Positions 1-9,222 of a DNA stretch of 64,000 bases are shown one piece after another. The DNA lies in the NCBI RefSeq assembly GCF_004214935.1, contig NZ_SFCC01000004.1, forward strand, positions 310,001-374,000, given 5' to 3'. Position numbers and translations under genes: made by a program. This DNA comes from Amycolatopsis suaedae (GTDB lineage: Bacteria; Actinomycetota; Actinomycetes; Mycobacteriales; Pseudonocardiaceae). Within the stretch, counting starts at the first letter, position 1, and every line of letters begins with the position of its first letter. The notes beneath the pieces are model-generated. The model was not told where the DNA came from. It did not search any database and saw only the letters and a list, made by a program, of their open reading frames with translations.

Positions 1-523
1 TTCCGAAGTGGAACACCAGGTTGCCGGTCTCCCGCAGGTAACCGCGCTCGGCGCTGATCGTCCGGACGCCGCCGTCCTCCTCGCGTTCCACCCGCCGCCA
101 GCCCTTCAGCCGGGCGTGCGCGGTGGCGAGCACCTCGTCGACGGAAGCATCCACTTCGGACTTGCGGTGGTGCGGCATGCGGGCGAGGTTGCGCGGCGTG
201 AGCACCGGCTTGCCCCGCATGGCCTTGACGTACTCCAGGCTGCGCGGCAGCAGGCAGCCGACCAGCGAGATCATCAGCAGCAGGTAGATCGCCGAGAACC
301 AGACGCTGCCGTACACCTCGAAGAACTGCGCCCGGTCCAGCAGCTCACCCCACCAGCCGTGTGCGGCGATGTACTCCGCGGTCTTGCCGGGGTTGAGCTG
401 GCGCTGCGGCAGCAGCGCGCCGGGCAGCGCGGCCAGGGCCAGCAGGAACAGCAGGATCAGCGCGGTGCGCATCGACGTCAGGCCGCGCCAGGTGTTGCGC
501 AGGAACGCCAGCGTGTTGCTCAC
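1..523 (-). CDS. resB: Cytochrome c biogenesis protein ResB, cut by window edge
   Basis: System II cytochrome c maturation protein; with CcsA it moves and ligates heme to apocytochrome c outside the membrane. Only the first 174 codons are inside the window. The visible part starts [20 protein letters not shown], has a membrane segment at about residues 18-40 ([20 protein letters not shown]), a second at about 80-100 ([17 protein letters not shown]), and the [13 protein letters not shown] ResB N-terminus. The GTG start overlaps the ccdA stop by 4 bp (GTGA), so the two are translationally coupled. The C-terminal soluble domain and ccsA would lie left of the window, as in M. tuberculosis Rv0527-Rv0529. 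Confidence 0.9.
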   Translation of the reverse strand, partial: MSNTLAFLRNTWRGLTSMRTALILLFLLALAALPGALLPQRQLNPGKTAEYIAAHGWWGELLDRAQFFEVYGSVWFSAIYLLLMISLVGCLLPRSLEYVKAMRGKPVLTPRNLARMPHHRKSEVDASVDEVLATAHARLKGWRRVEREEDGGVRTISAERGYLRETGNLVFHFG

Positions 524-1290
524 AGGGGCAGCTCCACGTCGGAGATGAAGGTGTTGCGCATCCAGCCGACCAGGTCCGTCCACAGCCCGGTGACCAGCAG
601 GATCCCGACGATCAGCAGCAGCCCGCCGCCGACCAGCTGGACCTGGCGGCCGTGCCTGCGTACCCAGTCGGTGGCCCGCACCGCCCAGCGCAGGCCGAAC
701 GCGATCAGGATGAACGGCAGGCCGAGGCCGACGCAGTAGGCCAGGACGAGGAACACGCCGCGGGCACCGCTGGAGCCGGTGGCCGTCGCCATGCTGAGGA
801 CGGCCGCCAGCGTCGGGCCGATGCACGGCGTCCACCCCAGACCGAACACCGCGCCGAGCAGCGGCGCGCCCCAGACGCCGCCCCGCGGGACCCGGTGCGA
901 GCGGACGTCGCGCTGCAGCCACGGAATCAGGCCGAGGAAGACCAGGGCCATGGCGATGGTGACGACGCCGCCGATGCGCTGCAGCAGTTCGTTGTTGGCG
1001 TACAACGCGTCGACCAGCCACACCATGCCGCCGACGCCGGCGGTGAACACGACGGTGAAGCCGAGCACGAACAGACCGGTCGCGCCGACGACGGCGTACC
1101 GGCCGCGCTTGCGCTCCTCGTCCGCGCCGACGGCGGGCGCCTCGGCGCCGACCAGGGCGGCGAGGTAGGCCAGGTAGCCGGGCACGAGCGGCACCACACA
1201 CGGGGACGCGAACGAGATCGCGCCGGCGAGCAGCGCCACCCCCGCGGCGAGCAGGAGCGGTCCGGAGATCGCCAGCTCGGTCAGGTTCAC
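520..1290 (-). CDS. ccdA: Cytochrome c biogenesis transmembrane protein CcdA
   Basis: Polytopic membrane thiol-disulfide carrier that passes electrons from cytoplasmic thioredoxin to extracytoplasmic ResA. About 256 aa, six predicted membrane helices; the two helix-associated cysteines are visible in [19 protein letters not shown] (about residues 24-42) and in [15 protein letters not shown] further on. I chose the GTG at 1290 (VNLTELAIS): the frame is open upstream to 1485, but that extension is encoded by an intergenic repeat and matches no CcdA N-terminus. Followed by resB with a 4-bp overlap. It is separated from resA by a 554-bp repeat region, so it probably has its own promoter. Confidence 0.93.
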   Translation of the reverse strand: MNLTELAISGPLLLAAGVALLAGAISFASPCVVPLVPGYLAYLAALVGAEAPAVGADEERKRGRYAVVGATGLFVLGFTVVFTAGVGGMVWLVDALYANNELLQRIGGVVTIAMALVFLGLIPWLQRDVRSHRVPRGGVWGAPLLGAVFGLGWTPCIGPTLAAVLSMATATGSSGARGVFLVLAYCVGLGLPFILIAFGLRWAVRATDWVRRHGRQVQLVGGGLLLIVGILLVTGLWTDLVGWMRNTFISDVELPL

Positions 1291-1420
1291 CAGATCAGGG
1301 TAGGACTCGAACCTGAGAGCCCAGGTTCGGGTCCCCGGCTTCCCCGCGACGGCAGCTCGGTTGCTGTGCCTGCCGGTGCCGATGTGGCGGGTGTGTCCCG
1401 TCCGCGGGTCTGGCCAGGGT

Positions 1421-1472
1421 GGGAAGGCCCCCTTCATTACTTCTGACGTGGTGAAGGTGGCCTTCACGTGCT
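1421..1472. repeat. Class-1 palindromic intergenic repeat, divergent copy
   Basis: Left arm GGGAAGGCCCCCTTCATTAC, right arm GTGAAGGTGGCCTTCAC then GTGC. The arms match the class-1 palindrome seen intact at 48527-48582 and 57832-57884, with several substitutions in the left arm. It lies between the resA stop and the ccdA start, both on the minus strand. Confidence 0.75.
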
Positions 1473-1483
1473 TGGGACGGGAC

Positions 1484-1587
1484 AACTCGCGCGAACGGGC
1501 CGCTCACGCGGGTGACCGGCACAGGGTGAGAACCCGGTCCACATCATGAGTTCTGCGCTCCGGCCCGCGAGTTCTGCGTTCGAACGC
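1484..1587 (+). repeat. Class-3 module followed by a two-unit 21-bp array
   Basis: Positions 1484-1539 hold a module running from ACTCGCGCGAACGG to GGTGAGAACCCGG; a close copy is at 11881-11935. Immediately after come two 21-bp units, 1546-1566 (ATGAGTTCTGCGCTCCGGCC plus C) and 1567-1587 (GCGAGTTCTGCGTTCGAACG plus C). Similar units recur at 11566-11737, 11825-11887 and 29063-29125. No coding potential is convincing here. Confidence 0.75.
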
Positions 1588-1689
1588 ACAGAGCCCGACT
1601 TTGCCTGGGCCCTAGCAGACCCAGCACGCCCGGTAGCCCCACCGACCACCACCAACGAGACAACACCGAGCCAACGCCACGCCACGAAC

Positions 1690-1724
1690 GGCACCTTGGT
1701 GGCGCAACGCGCAACCAAGGTGCC
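1690..1724. repeat. 11-bp inverted repeat (GGCACCTTGGT hairpin)
   Basis: GGCACCTTGGT at 1690-1700 pairs perfectly with ACCAAGGTGCC at 1714-1724 across a 13-nt loop. A further partial copy, GCCCTTGGT, follows at once. Part of the repeat mosaic filling the resA-ccdA gap; could form a terminator-like hairpin, although no T-tract follows on either strand. Confidence 0.6.
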
Positions 1725-1756
1725 CTTGGTAGCACCGCCGGGAGCCCGACCGCCCG

Positions 1757-1807
1757 GACTTTGCCGGGCCCCTGACGTCTCACGTAATGAAGGGGGCCTT
1801 CACGGCA
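1757..1807. repeat. Class-1 intergenic repeat, half copy
   Basis: Runs from GACTTTGCCGGGCCCCTGAC through ACGTCTCACGTAATGAAGG to GGGCCTTCACGGC. The same order of blocks (GACTTTGCCGGG, CCTGACGT, CACGT, GGCCTTCACG) appears at 29149-29199 and, reverse-complemented, at 35073-35123. It ends 38 bp beyond the resA stop codon, where a terminator would be expected. Confidence 0.7.
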
Positions 1808-1844
1808 TCAGGACGTCACCAGATCGCACGAGGGTGCGGGCACG

Positions 1845-2420
1845 TCAGGACTCGGCGGTGAGCCGGTTCACAACGGGCAGCAGGTCGGTGGCCAGCAGGT
1901 CGCGCAGGAAGATCGCGGCCACACGCTGCTGCTTGTCCACGATGATCGTCGACGGCACGACGCTGCGCGGGTAACCACGCAGGCCGAGCAGCGAGCGGCC
2001 GGGCTCGTCGTAGATCGACGGGTAGGTCAGCCCGCGGTCACGCATGAAGTCCTGCGGCGCCGACCGGTCGGGGTCCTTCACGTCGATGCCGAGCACCTGC
2101 ACCCCGGCCGCCTTGGTCTGGTCGTACACCTTCTGCAGCTCGGGCGCCTCGGTGCGGCACGGCGCACACCACTGGCCCCAGATGTTGATCACGACGACCT
2201 TGCCGGCGAAGTCGGACACCGAGATGCGCTTGTTCGGGTCCATCAGGTCCTCACCGGACACCTCCGGCAGCGCCTGGCGGTCGGCGCCCTCGTAGAAGAT
2301 GTCGGTCTTGCCGCCCGGCGAGACGAACTGGAAGTCCCCGCCGCGGGCGACGGCGTCCTCGCCGGAACTGCACCCGGCGACCAGCAGCACCGCCGCGAAC
2401 ACGGCCGCGACCAGCCTCAT
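1845..2420 (-). CDS. resA: ResA/TlpA-like thioredoxin lipoprotein
   Basis: Membrane-anchored thiol-disulfide oxidoreductase that reduces the CXXCH cysteines of apocytochrome c before heme ligation. 191 aa: lipoprotein signal [20 protein letters not shown] with the lipobox cysteine at residue 17; thioredoxin fold with the redox motif WCAPC in VVINIWGQWCAPCRTEAPE (near residue 85), and the cis-Pro region near GYPRSVVPST. ATG at 2420 overlaps the stop of the upstream phosphatase (ATGA); a longer in-frame extension to 2609 overlaps that gene and is rejected. Ortholog of M. tuberculosis Rv0526 by family and position. Confidence 0.9.
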   Translation of the reverse strand: MRLVAAVFAAVLLVAGCSSGEDAVARGGDFQFVSPGGKTDIFYEGADRQALPEVSGEDLMDPNKRISVSDFAGKVVVINIWGQWCAPCRTEAPELQKVYDQTKAAGVQVLGIDVKDPDRSAPQDFMRDRGLTYPSIYDEPGRSLLGLRGYPRSVVPSTIIVDKQQRVAAIFLRDLLATDLLPVVNRLTAES

Positions 2421-3043
2421 GCCCCGGTCACCTTCGGGTCGGTGCGCCCGGCCGGCTCGCTGTAGACGACGCGGTCCAGCCGGTCGCCCTCGAAGACCAG
2501 GCTGGTCAGCGACGCCAGCGAGCACTGCCGCCGACGTGGGTCGTGCCACAGTGGACGGCCCTCGACGAAGCTGCGCAGCGTCCAGATGGGCAGCTGGTGA
2601 GACACGCACAGCGCCTCGTGCCCGGTCGCGGCGTCCCGCGCCCGGTGGACGGCGCCGAGCATCCGGTGCGCGATCTCCAGGTACGGCTCACCCCACGACG
2701 GGCGGAACGGGTTACGCAGCTTCGACCAGTGCGACGGGTGCCGCAACGCCCCGTCGCCGACGGCGACCCGCTTGCCCTCGAACAGGTTCGCCGCCTCGAT
2801 CAGGCCCTCGTCGGTGGCGACGTCGAGCCGGTGCGCGTCGGCGACCGGCCCCGCGGTCTCCTGGGCACGTTCCAGTGGCGAGGCCACGACGTGCACGATC
2901 TCGTGACCGGACAGCGCCTCGGCGACGGTCAGCGCCTGCCGCCTGCCCCGGTCGGACAGCCGGAAACCGGCCAGCCTGCCGTACAGGATGCCGTCGGGGT
3001 TGTGTACCTCACCGTGCCGCAGCAGGTGGACGATGGTCCTCAC
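2417..3043 (-). CDS. Histidine phosphatase family protein
   Basis: 208-aa phosphoglycerate-mutase-fold phosphatase, cytoplasmic. The catalytic signature [10 protein letters not shown] (RHG, residues 8-10) is followed by [13 protein letters not shown] (second Arg) and the C-terminal CVSHQLPIW histidine. The substrate is not predictable; position between hemL and resA matches Rv0525 of M. tuberculosis. The GTG at 3043 overlaps the hemL stop by 4 bp. The open frame continues to 3142 inside hemL without family similarity. Confidence 0.88.
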   Translation of the reverse strand: MRTIVHLLRHGEVHNPDGILYGRLAGFRLSDRGRRQALTVAEALSGHEIVHVVASPLERAQETAGPVADAHRLDVATDEGLIEAANLFEGKRVAVGDGALRHPSHWSKLRNPFRPSWGEPYLEIAHRMLGAVHRARDAATGHEALCVSHQLPIWTLRSFVEGRPLWHDPRRRQCSLASLTSLVFEGDRLDRVVYSEPAGRTDPKVTGA

Positions 3044-4347
3044 GCCTGCTCCCGCGCGGCCGCGGCGGCCCTGGCCGCGGGTTCCAGCGCCGCCTCGATG
3101 ATCTCGAACGCCGCGTCGTCCATGGCCGCGTTGACGAACCACGCCTCGTAGGCACTCGGCGGCGCGTACACGCCGTGCTCGAGCAGGGCGTGGAAGAACG
3201 GCGGGAAGCGCCAGGTCTGCGTGGCCGCGGCGTCGGCGTAGTTACGCACCGGCCGCTCGGTGAAGAACACGCTGACCAGGTTGCCGGCGTAGGCCACGGT
3301 GTGCGCGACCCCGGCGGCGTCGAGTGCCTGTGTGAACAACGCGCCCAGCCGCTGCGAGTTGGCGTCCAGCGCGCGATACACCGCGTCGTCGGCCGCCCGC
3401 AGCGTGGCCAGCCCAGTGGCGACCGCGACCGGGTTTCCGGACAGCGTTCCCGCCTGGTAGACCGGGCCGCTCGGGGCCAGCCTGGCCATGATGTCGGCAC
3501 GGCCGCCGAACGCGGCGGCGGGCAGGCCGCCGGACATGACCTTGCCGAACGTGTACAGGTCGCCCGCGACGGCTTCCAGGCCGAACCAGCCCGCCGCCGA
3601 CACGCGGAAGCCGGTCATCACCTCGTCCATGATCAGCAGGGCGCCGTGCTCGTGGGCCACCGCACGCAGGGCCTCGTTGAAACCGGCGTCCGGCGCGACC
3701 GCGCCCATGTTGCCTGCCGCGGCTTCGGTGATGATCGCCGCGATCTGCCCCTCGTTGTCCGCAAAGGACTTCCGGACGGCGTCGATGTCGTTGTACGGCA
3801 GGACGATCGTGTCGGCCGCCTGCGCGCCGGTGACCCCGGGCGAGGTCGGCAGGCCGAGCGTGGCGACCCCGGAACCCGCCTGCGCGAGCAGGGCGTCGAC
3901 GTGCCCGTGGTAGCAGCCGGCGAACTTGATGATCTTGGTGCGCCCGGTGTACCCCCTGGCCAGCCGGATCGCGCTCATCGTGGCCTCGGTGCCGGAGTTG
4001 ACCAGGCGGACCTGCTGCACCGGCTCGACCCTGGCGATGATCTCCTCGGCCAGCTCCACCTCGCCGGTGGTCGGCGTGCCGAACGACAGCCCGCCCGCCG
4101 CGGCCCGCGTGGCGGCGTTCACCACGTCCGGGTGCGCGTGCCCGAGGATCATCGGCCCCCACGACGACACCAGGTCGACGTAGCGGTTGTCGTCGGCGTC
4201 CCACAGGTAGGCGCCGGAGCCCCGGACCATGAACCGCGGCGTGCCCCCGACGGCGTTGAACGCCCGCACCGGGGAGTTCACCCCACCGGGTGTCGCGGCA
4301 CTCGCCCGGTCGAACCACGCCTTCGACTGATCGACTCGTCGTGTCAC
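3040..4347 (-). CDS. hemL: Glutamate-1-semialdehyde 2,1-aminomutase
   Basis: Converts glutamate-1-semialdehyde into 5-aminolevulinate, the step after HemA in the C5 pathway. 435 aa, normal family length. Visible signatures: [11 protein letters not shown] near the N-terminus, [25 protein letters not shown] (the Asp that contacts the PLP ring nitrogen), and [17 protein letters not shown] with the Schiff-base lysine (about residue 270). The start is the GTG at 4347 ([15 protein letters not shown]); the open frame upstream carries the shadow of another gene. It follows a 103-aa membrane protein gene after 29 bp and is coupled to the downstream phosphatase. Confidence 0.96.
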   Translation of the reverse strand: MTRRVDQSKAWFDRASAATPGGVNSPVRAFNAVGGTPRFMVRGSGAYLWDADDNRYVDLVSSWGPMILGHAHPDVVNAATRAAAGGLSFGTPTTGEVELAEEIIARVEPVQQVRLVNSGTEATMSAIRLARGYTGRTKIIKFAGCYHGHVDALLAQAGSGVATLGLPTSPGVTGAQAADTIVLPYNDIDAVRKSFADNEGQIAAIITEAAAGNMGAVAPDAGFNEALRAVAHEHGALLIMDEVMTGFRVSAAGWFGLEAVAGDLYTFGKVMSGGLPAAAFGGRADIMARLAPSGPVYQAGTLSGNPVAVATGLATLRAADDAVYRALDANSQRLGALFTQALDAAGVAHTVAYAGNLVSVFFTERPVRNYADAAATQTWRFPPFFHALLEHGVYAPPSAYEAWFVNAAMDDAAFEIIEAALEPAARAAAAAREQA

Positions 4348-4376
4348 GCGAGCCAGTCTCGCAAAACGGCGGCGGG

Positions 4377-4688
4377 CTACCGGCCGCGGGTACGCACCCG
4401 CAGGCCGAGCGCGAGCTGACGCAGGGCGTCGACCACCAGGACCGCGGCCAGCGTGCCGACCACGATCGCGGTGAAGATCCAGCTGCCGGTGTAGTGGGTC
4501 GACACCAGTTCCTCGCCGTTGTTCAGCCGCAGCACGATGTCGTTGATGCCCATCGGCCAGAGCGCGAACGCCCCCCACAGGGCCAGCGCGGCGAGCACGA
4601 CCTCGGTCGCGGCCAGGCCCACCCGCCACGGCTGGTGCAGCTTCTGCTGGGCGGGGAACGGCTCGGCTGGCCACACTGGCTCGGTCAC
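4377..4688 (-). CDS. Small two-helix membrane protein
   Basis: 103 aa, not assigned to a named family. Two hydrophobic segments, about residues 25-46 ([20 protein letters not shown]) and 70-92 ([20 protein letters not shown]), bracket a short loop with [14 protein letters not shown]; Arg-rich C-terminus. The GTG start overlaps the preceding stop by 4 bp, making this the third in a chain of coupled small membrane proteins placed between hemB and hemL. The location suggests a role linked to heme or respiration, but nothing in the protein proves it. Confidence 0.75.
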   Translation of the reverse strand: MTEPVWPAEPFPAQQKLHQPWRVGLAATEVVLAALALWGAFALWPMGINDIVLRLNNGEELVSTHYTGSWIFTAIVVGTLAAVLVVDALRQLALGLRVRTRGR

Positions 4689-5131
4689 TTCTGCGCTCCC
4701 TTCGCCCTGGTCAGGGCGTCCCGCAGGCCCTCGACGTCCTTGGCCCAGGCCAGCACGATGCTGTCGTCGTCGAGCCGCAACGGCAGCTCGTCGTACTTGC
4801 GGGGAACCGTATAGGCGCCGCCGAGCACCCGCGCACCGAGCGGGGCGCCCAGTTCGCCACCCGCCTCGGCGATGCGGGCCACCGGCAGTTCCTCGCGGCC
4901 CAGCGTGAGCGTCTCGGTGGTGAGCCGGACGCTGAGGAACCGGCGCCGGGCCGTGACCCACACCGCGCTCACCGCGAGCAGCCCGATGCCGATCAGGATC
5001 CAGGCCAGCGTGTGCGTCGGCCCGCCGAGCGCCAGTTCGGACAGGTAGCCGGCGAGTGCGAAACCGGGGCCCCACAGCAGCGGGGCGCCGCCGGCACCCG
5101 GCTCGTCGAACAGCACCGGCTCGTCGGTCAC
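4685..5131 (-). CDS. Membrane protein with C-terminal PH-like domain
   Basis: 148 aa. Two hydrophobic stretches at about residues 18-38 and 40-60 ([20 protein letters not shown]) are followed by a soluble region with alternating strands ([20 protein letters not shown], then [20 protein letters not shown]), resembling the membrane-anchored bacterial PH-like/DUF3093 arrangement. That family link is by eye only. GTG start overlaps the upstream stop by 4 bp; the longer frame to 5518 overlaps the upstream gene and is not used. Confidence 0.72.
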   Translation of the reverse strand: MTDEPVLFDEPGAGGAPLLWGPGFALAGYLSELALGGPTHTLAWILIGIGLLAVSAVWVTARRRFLSVRLTTETLTLGREELPVARIAEAGGELGAPLGARVLGGAYTVPRKYDELPLRLDDDSIVLAWAKDVEGLRDALTRAKGAQK

Positions 5132-5589
5132 TTCTTCGGCAGCTTCTCGAAGTAGCCGGTCGTGCTGGGCAGGAACATGCAGACACCGGCGCCGATCGAG
5201 AGCACGATGGCGAGGACCTTGACCTCGTTGAGGAAGATCAGCATCTGGAACAACGCGGTCACCACGGCGAGGACGGCCAGCACCGTGCGGGCCGAGCGGG
5301 TGCCCTCGCGGGACTTCCAGGCGAACAGCACGAACAACACGCCGAACACCACCGCGCCGACGAGGAACGTCCACAGCAGCGTGTTGGTGCCACGGCTGAC
5401 CAGGTCGGGGGTGAGCCGGGGGTCGCGGTTGACCTCGAGGGTCAGCTCGACGATCCGGTCCTTCATGGCCAGCGACATCGCGGCGCCGCCGATCATCGCC
5501 ACGGCGGACGCGATCCACAGATAGAAGGCGACCTTGACGACCTGCGGCTCGGGTCCGCGCGTTTGCGCTGCGGGAGTGCTCTCAGTCAC
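5128..5589 (-). CDS. Four-helix membrane protein of unknown function
   Basis: 153 aa with hydrophobic segments at about residues 22-42, 69-90, 97-118 and 122-142, and a charged loop between the first two (MKDRIVELTLEVNRDPRLT). GTG start at 5589, 63 bp downstream of the hemB stop. First of three coupled small membrane genes. I do not recognise the family; similar short membrane proteins follow hemB in other actinobacteria (compare the Rv0513-Rv0514 region), which is a positional argument only. Confidence 0.75.
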   Translation of the reverse strand: MTESTPAAQTRGPEPQVVKVAFYLWIASAVAMIGGAAMSLAMKDRIVELTLEVNRDPRLTPDLVSRGTNTLLWTFLVGAVVFGVLFVLFAWKSREGTRSARTVLAVLAVVTALFQMLIFLNEVKVLAIVLSIGAGVCMFLPSTTGYFEKLPKK

Positions 5590-5652
5590 CCCAGAGAGAG
5601 TACTGCTACGCGCAGCGTTTCCGCTGAGGGTGGTGGTGGGGCTGAGGACGGC

Positions 5653-6624
5653 CTAGTCGAGGAGGCGCGCCGCCTCCGCCGCCCAATAGGTGAGGATCAT
5701 GTCGGCGCCCGCCCGGCGGATCGAGGTCAGGACCTCCAGGATCGTGCGTTCCCGGTCCAGCCAGCCGTTCGCGGCGGCCGCCTCGACCATGGCGTACTCG
5801 CCGGAAATGTTGTACGCGGCCACCGGAACGGGCGACATCTGTGCGGCGGCGCGCACGACGTCCAGGTAGGCCAGCGCCGGCTTGATCATGATGGCGTCGG
5901 CGCCCTCGGCGAGGTCCAGCTCGATCTCCCGCAGCGCCTCGCGGACGTTGCCGGGGTCCTGCTGGTAGGTCTTGCGGTCGCCGGTGAGCTGCGAGTCGAC
6001 GGCTTCCCGGAACGGGCCGTAGAACGCGCTGGCGAACTTCGCCGAATAGGCCAGGATGCCGGTGCCGGTGTGACCGGCGTCGTCGAGCGCGGCGCGGATG
6101 GCGCCGACCTGACCGTCCATCATCCCGCTGGGCCCGAGCAGGTGGGCCCCCGCGTCGGCCTGCGCGAGCGCCATCTCGGCGTAGCGCTGCAGCGTGGCGT
6201 CGTTGTCGACCTCGCCGTTCGCGTCCAGCACGCCGCAGTGGCCGTGGTCGGTGAACTCGTCGAGGCAGGTGTCGGCCATCAGGACGGTCTCGTCGCCGAG
6301 CTCGGCGCGCAGGTCGCGCAGGGCGACGTTGAGGATGCCGTTCTCGTCGGTGCCGCCGGAACCGATGGCGTCACGGGTGGCGGGCACGCCGAACAGCATC
6401 AGCCCGCCGACACCGGCCCGGACCGCGTCGACGGCGGCCTTGCGCAGGCTGTCGCGGGTGTGCTGGACGACGCCGGGCATGCTGGCGATGGGCTTGGGCT
6501 CGTCGGCGGCTTCCGCGACGAACATCGGCAGGATCAGCTGGCGCGGCCGCAGCGTCGTCTCGCTGACCAGCCTGCGCATCGCGGGTGTGGTCCGGAGCCG
6601 GCGGGGGCGGTGTTCGGGAAACAC
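5653..6624 (-). CDS. hemB: Delta-aminolevulinic acid dehydratase
   Basis: Condenses two 5-aminolevulinate molecules into porphobilinogen. 323 aa. Visible: [20 protein letters not shown] near the N-terminus, the active-site lysine regions [13 protein letters not shown] and [10 protein letters not shown], and the metal-ligand segment [14 protein letters not shown]. In that segment the middle cysteine of the zinc type (CxCx7C) is Asp, the form usual in actinobacteria. GTG at 6624 ([11 protein letters not shown]) gives the expected length; the ORF extends upstream into the hemD region without similarity. It lies 53 bp after hemD. Confidence 0.95.
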   Translation of the reverse strand: MFPEHRPRRLRTTPAMRRLVSETTLRPRQLILPMFVAEAADEPKPIASMPGVVQHTRDSLRKAAVDAVRAGVGGLMLFGVPATRDAIGSGGTDENGILNVALRDLRAELGDETVLMADTCLDEFTDHGHCGVLDANGEVDNDATLQRYAEMALAQADAGAHLLGPSGMMDGQVGAIRAALDDAGHTGTGILAYSAKFASAFYGPFREAVDSQLTGDRKTYQQDPGNVREALREIELDLAEGADAIMIKPALAYLDVVRAAAQMSPVPVAAYNISGEYAMVEAAAANGWLDRERTILEVLTSIRRAGADMILTYWAAEAARLLD

Positions 6625-6677
6625 TCTCCCGAGGGTACGCCGCCCGCCGGCTGCCTCTTCTTCCGGGCGAAGCGCTG

Positions 6678-8210
6678 TCAGGAACGACGCGCGCGCTTGG
6701 CCTTGCGCGGCGGCGGCAGGGCACCCTCGGCCCGCAGCCGCGCGGCGTGCGCGGCCAGGGCGTCGACCAGCGTGAGGACGTTGGGCGTCTCCGGCTGGAC
6801 GTCGACCCGCAGGCCGAACTCCGTCGCCGTCTCCGCGGTCTTCGGGCCGATGCAGGCGACCAGCGTGCGCGCGTGCGGCTTGCCCGCGATGCCGACCAGG
6901 TTGCGCACGGTCGACGACGACGTGAAGCACACCGCGTCGAACCCACCGGTCTTGATCATCTCGCGGGTCTCGGCGGGCGGCGGCGCGGCACGCACGGTGC
7001 GGTACGCCGTCACATCGTCGATCTCCCAGCCGCGGTCCCGCAGCCCGGCCGACAGGGTCTCGGTGGCGATATCGGCCCGCGGCAGCAGCACGCGGTCCAC
7101 CGGGTCGAGCACGTCGTCGTAGGGCGGGAACTCGGCCAGCAGGCCCTCGCTGGACTGCTCACCGGTCGGCACCAGCTCCGGGATGATCCCGAACGAGCGG
7201 ACCTTCGCCGCGGTGGCGTCGCCGACGCAGGCGATCTTCACCCCGGAGAACGCCCTGGCGTCCAGGCCGAACTCCTCGAACTTCTCCCACACCGCGCGCA
7301 CGGCGTTGGTGGAGGTGAACACCAGCCACTGGTACCGGCCGTCGACCAGGCCCTTCACCGAGCGCTCCATCTGCGCCGGGCTGCGCGGCGGCTCGACGGA
7401 GATGGTCGGCACCTCGTGCGGGGTCGCGCCGTGGCTGCGCAGCCGGTCGGCCATGTCACCGGCCTGCTCCTTGGTCCGCGGCACCAGGACCTTCCAGCCG
7501 TACAGCGCCCGCGACTCCCACCAGGACAGCTTCGACCGCGCGCCGGCCGCCTGGCCGACGGTCACCACGAGCGGGCCGACCAGCTCACCGGCGTCGGCCG
7601 AGAGGGACGCCAGCGTGGTGTCGACGGTGCGCTGCGTGTTGACGGTGCCGTTGCTGGTCACCGCGACCGGCGTGGTCCCGGCAACGCCGTGCTCGGCGAG
7701 CGCGCCCGCGGCCTCGGCCAGGTGGCTCGACGTCGCGTGCAGCACGATCGGCCCCGGCACCGAAGCCAGCGCCGCCCAGTCCACTTCGGACCGGACGTCG
7801 ACCTCGGTGTGTGTGCCACCCAGCGCCACCCCGGCGTAGGCGGGCACCGCGACACCGGGCGAGACACCGGGCACCACGTCGAACACCGCGCTGGTCTTGC
7901 CGACGGCCTGCACCTCGGCGACGACCGCGGGCTGGGTCAGCGGGTCACCCGCGACCAGGCGCAGCACCAGCCGGCCGGACTTCGCCTCGTTGACCAGGTC
8001 CTTGGCCACCTCGGCCGGCTCGCCGACGGCCGGGCGGACCTCGGCGTCGGACGTGGCGAACGCCAGCACACCGGCGGGCACGTCGGGGTCGGTCACCACG
8101 ACCTCGGCCTTGGCCAGCAGTTCCTGGGCGCGGACGGTCAGCAGTCCGGCGTCACCGGGGCCCGAGCCCACGAAGGCGACGCGCCCGGTGGTCTTACGCG
8201 CGGGGGTCAT
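6678..8210 (-). CDS. hemD: Fused tetrapyrrole methylase / uroporphyrinogen-III synthase
   Basis: 510 aa, two domains. Residues about 1-240 have the fold of SAM uroporphyrinogen-III C-methyltransferase ([20 protein letters not shown]). Residues about 255-490 are HemD, which cyclises hydroxymethylbilane to uroporphyrinogen III ([53 protein letters not shown]). The usual methylase motif YDRLV is replaced by VTDPDVP, so the first domain may have lost or changed activity. Basic tail [12 protein letters not shown] at 8210, 67 bp after hemC. Confidence 0.92.
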   Translation of the reverse strand: MTPARKTTGRVAFVGSGPGDAGLLTVRAQELLAKAEVVVTDPDVPAGVLAFATSDAEVRPAVGEPAEVAKDLVNEAKSGRLVLRLVAGDPLTQPAVVAEVQAVGKTSAVFDVVPGVSPGVAVPAYAGVALGGTHTEVDVRSEVDWAALASVPGPIVLHATSSHLAEAAGALAEHGVAGTTPVAVTSNGTVNTQRTVDTTLASLSADAGELVGPLVVTVGQAAGARSKLSWWESRALYGWKVLVPRTKEQAGDMADRLRSHGATPHEVPTISVEPPRSPAQMERSVKGLVDGRYQWLVFTSTNAVRAVWEKFEEFGLDARAFSGVKIACVGDATAAKVRSFGIIPELVPTGEQSSEGLLAEFPPYDDVLDPVDRVLLPRADIATETLSAGLRDRGWEIDDVTAYRTVRAAPPPAETREMIKTGGFDAVCFTSSSTVRNLVGIAGKPHARTLVACIGPKTAETATEFGLRVDVQPETPNVLTLVDALAAHAARLRAEGALPPPRKAKRARRS

Positions 8211-8277
8211 CTGTGCGTATCTCCTTGATCGGTCGGCCGGTTCTGCGCTCGGCCTGAAAAGAAAACCTGGGCGGGGA

Positions 8278-9222
8278 TCAGGTGCCTGGCCGGACGGCGC
8301 CGGCACCGAGGTCCAGCAGTTCGTCGGCGACCATGCGGCCGAGCTTCTCGGCGTCGCCGATGTCGGCCACCCCGGATGCCCGCAGCATCTCCACGGCGCC
8401 GGACTCGGACGTGACCGCGGCCGTGCCGCGCAACGAGATCCGCTCGACGACGGACCCGTTCTCGTCCAGATCCTCGACCACCTCGGCCAGCGCGCCGACC
8501 GGCGCACTGCATCCCGCTTCCAGCGCGGCCAGCATGGACCGCTCGGCCGCGACGGCGGCCCTGGTGGTCGGGTCGTCCACAGTGGAGTGAAGCAGGTGCT
8601 CGACGTCCACGTCGTCGGCCCGGCACTCCACGGCCAGCGCACCCTGTGCGGGAGCGGGCAGCATCTGGATGGGGTCCAGCGTCTCGGTCACCACGGCCAG
8701 CTTGTCCAACCGGGACAGTCCGGCCCTGGCCAGCACGACGGCGTCCAGCTCACCGCTGGTTACCTTGCCCAGCCTGGTGTCGATGTTGCCGCGGATGGGC
8801 ACGATCTCCAGGCCGAGGCCGAGCGCCTTCAGCTGCGCGGTCCGGCGCGGCGCGCCGGTGCCGATCCGCGAGCCCGGCGGCAGCTCGCCCAGCGTCAGGC
8901 CGTCGCGGGCACACAGCGCGTCCCTCGGGTCCTCCCGCTGCGGCACGCCCGCCAGCGAAAGCCCGTCCTGCGGCGCGGTGGGCAGGTCCTTGTACGAGTG
9001 CACGGCGACGTCGATCTGCCCGCTCAGCAGCGCCTCGCGCAGCGCGGAGGTGAACACCCCCACGCCGATCTCGGCGATGGGCGCGCTGGAGCGGTCGCCG
9101 GGCGTGGAGACCTTGACGATCTCGACCGTCGCCCCGGCGGCCTCCAGCGCCGCGGCGACCGTCCCGGTCTGGGCCAGGGCGAGCTTGCTGGCCCTGGTGC
9201 CGATCCTGATGATCCTGGTCAT
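8278..9222 (-). CDS. hemC: Hydroxymethylbilane synthase (porphobilinogen deaminase)
   Basis: Polymerises four porphobilinogens into hydroxymethylbilane. 314 aa. N-terminus [16 protein letters not shown] is the family signature; [13 protein letters not shown] carries the catalytic Asp region and Arg-rich cofactor-binding loops follow; the cysteine that holds the dipyrromethane cofactor is in [17 protein letters not shown] (about residue 238). ATG overlaps the hemA stop (ATGA). Confidence 0.96.
   Translation of the reverse strand: MTRIIRIGTRASKLALAQTGTVAAALEAAGATVEIVKVSTPGDRSSAPIAEIGVGVFTSALREALLSGQIDVAVHSYKDLPTAPQDGLSLAGVPQREDPRDALCARDGLTLGELPPGSRIGTGAPRRTAQLKALGLGLEIVPIRGNIDTRLGKVTSGELDAVVLARAGLSRLDKLAVVTETLDPIQMLPAPAQGALAVECRADDVDVEHLLHSTVDDPTTRAAVAAERSMLAALEAGCSAPVGALAEVVEDLDENGSVVERISLRGTAAVTSESGAVEMLRASGVADIGDAEKLGRMVADELLDLGAGAVRPGT

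Noticed and set aside
1291..1485. N-terminal extension of CcdA to 1485
   Set aside because: Extra residues ([15 protein letters not shown]) are the translation of the intergenic class-1 repeat; CcdA begins at VNLTELAIS.
2299..4419. 706-codon plus-strand frame opposite hemL
   Set aside because: Shadow of hemL, phosphatase and resA; composition is Arg/Ala-rich without a motif.
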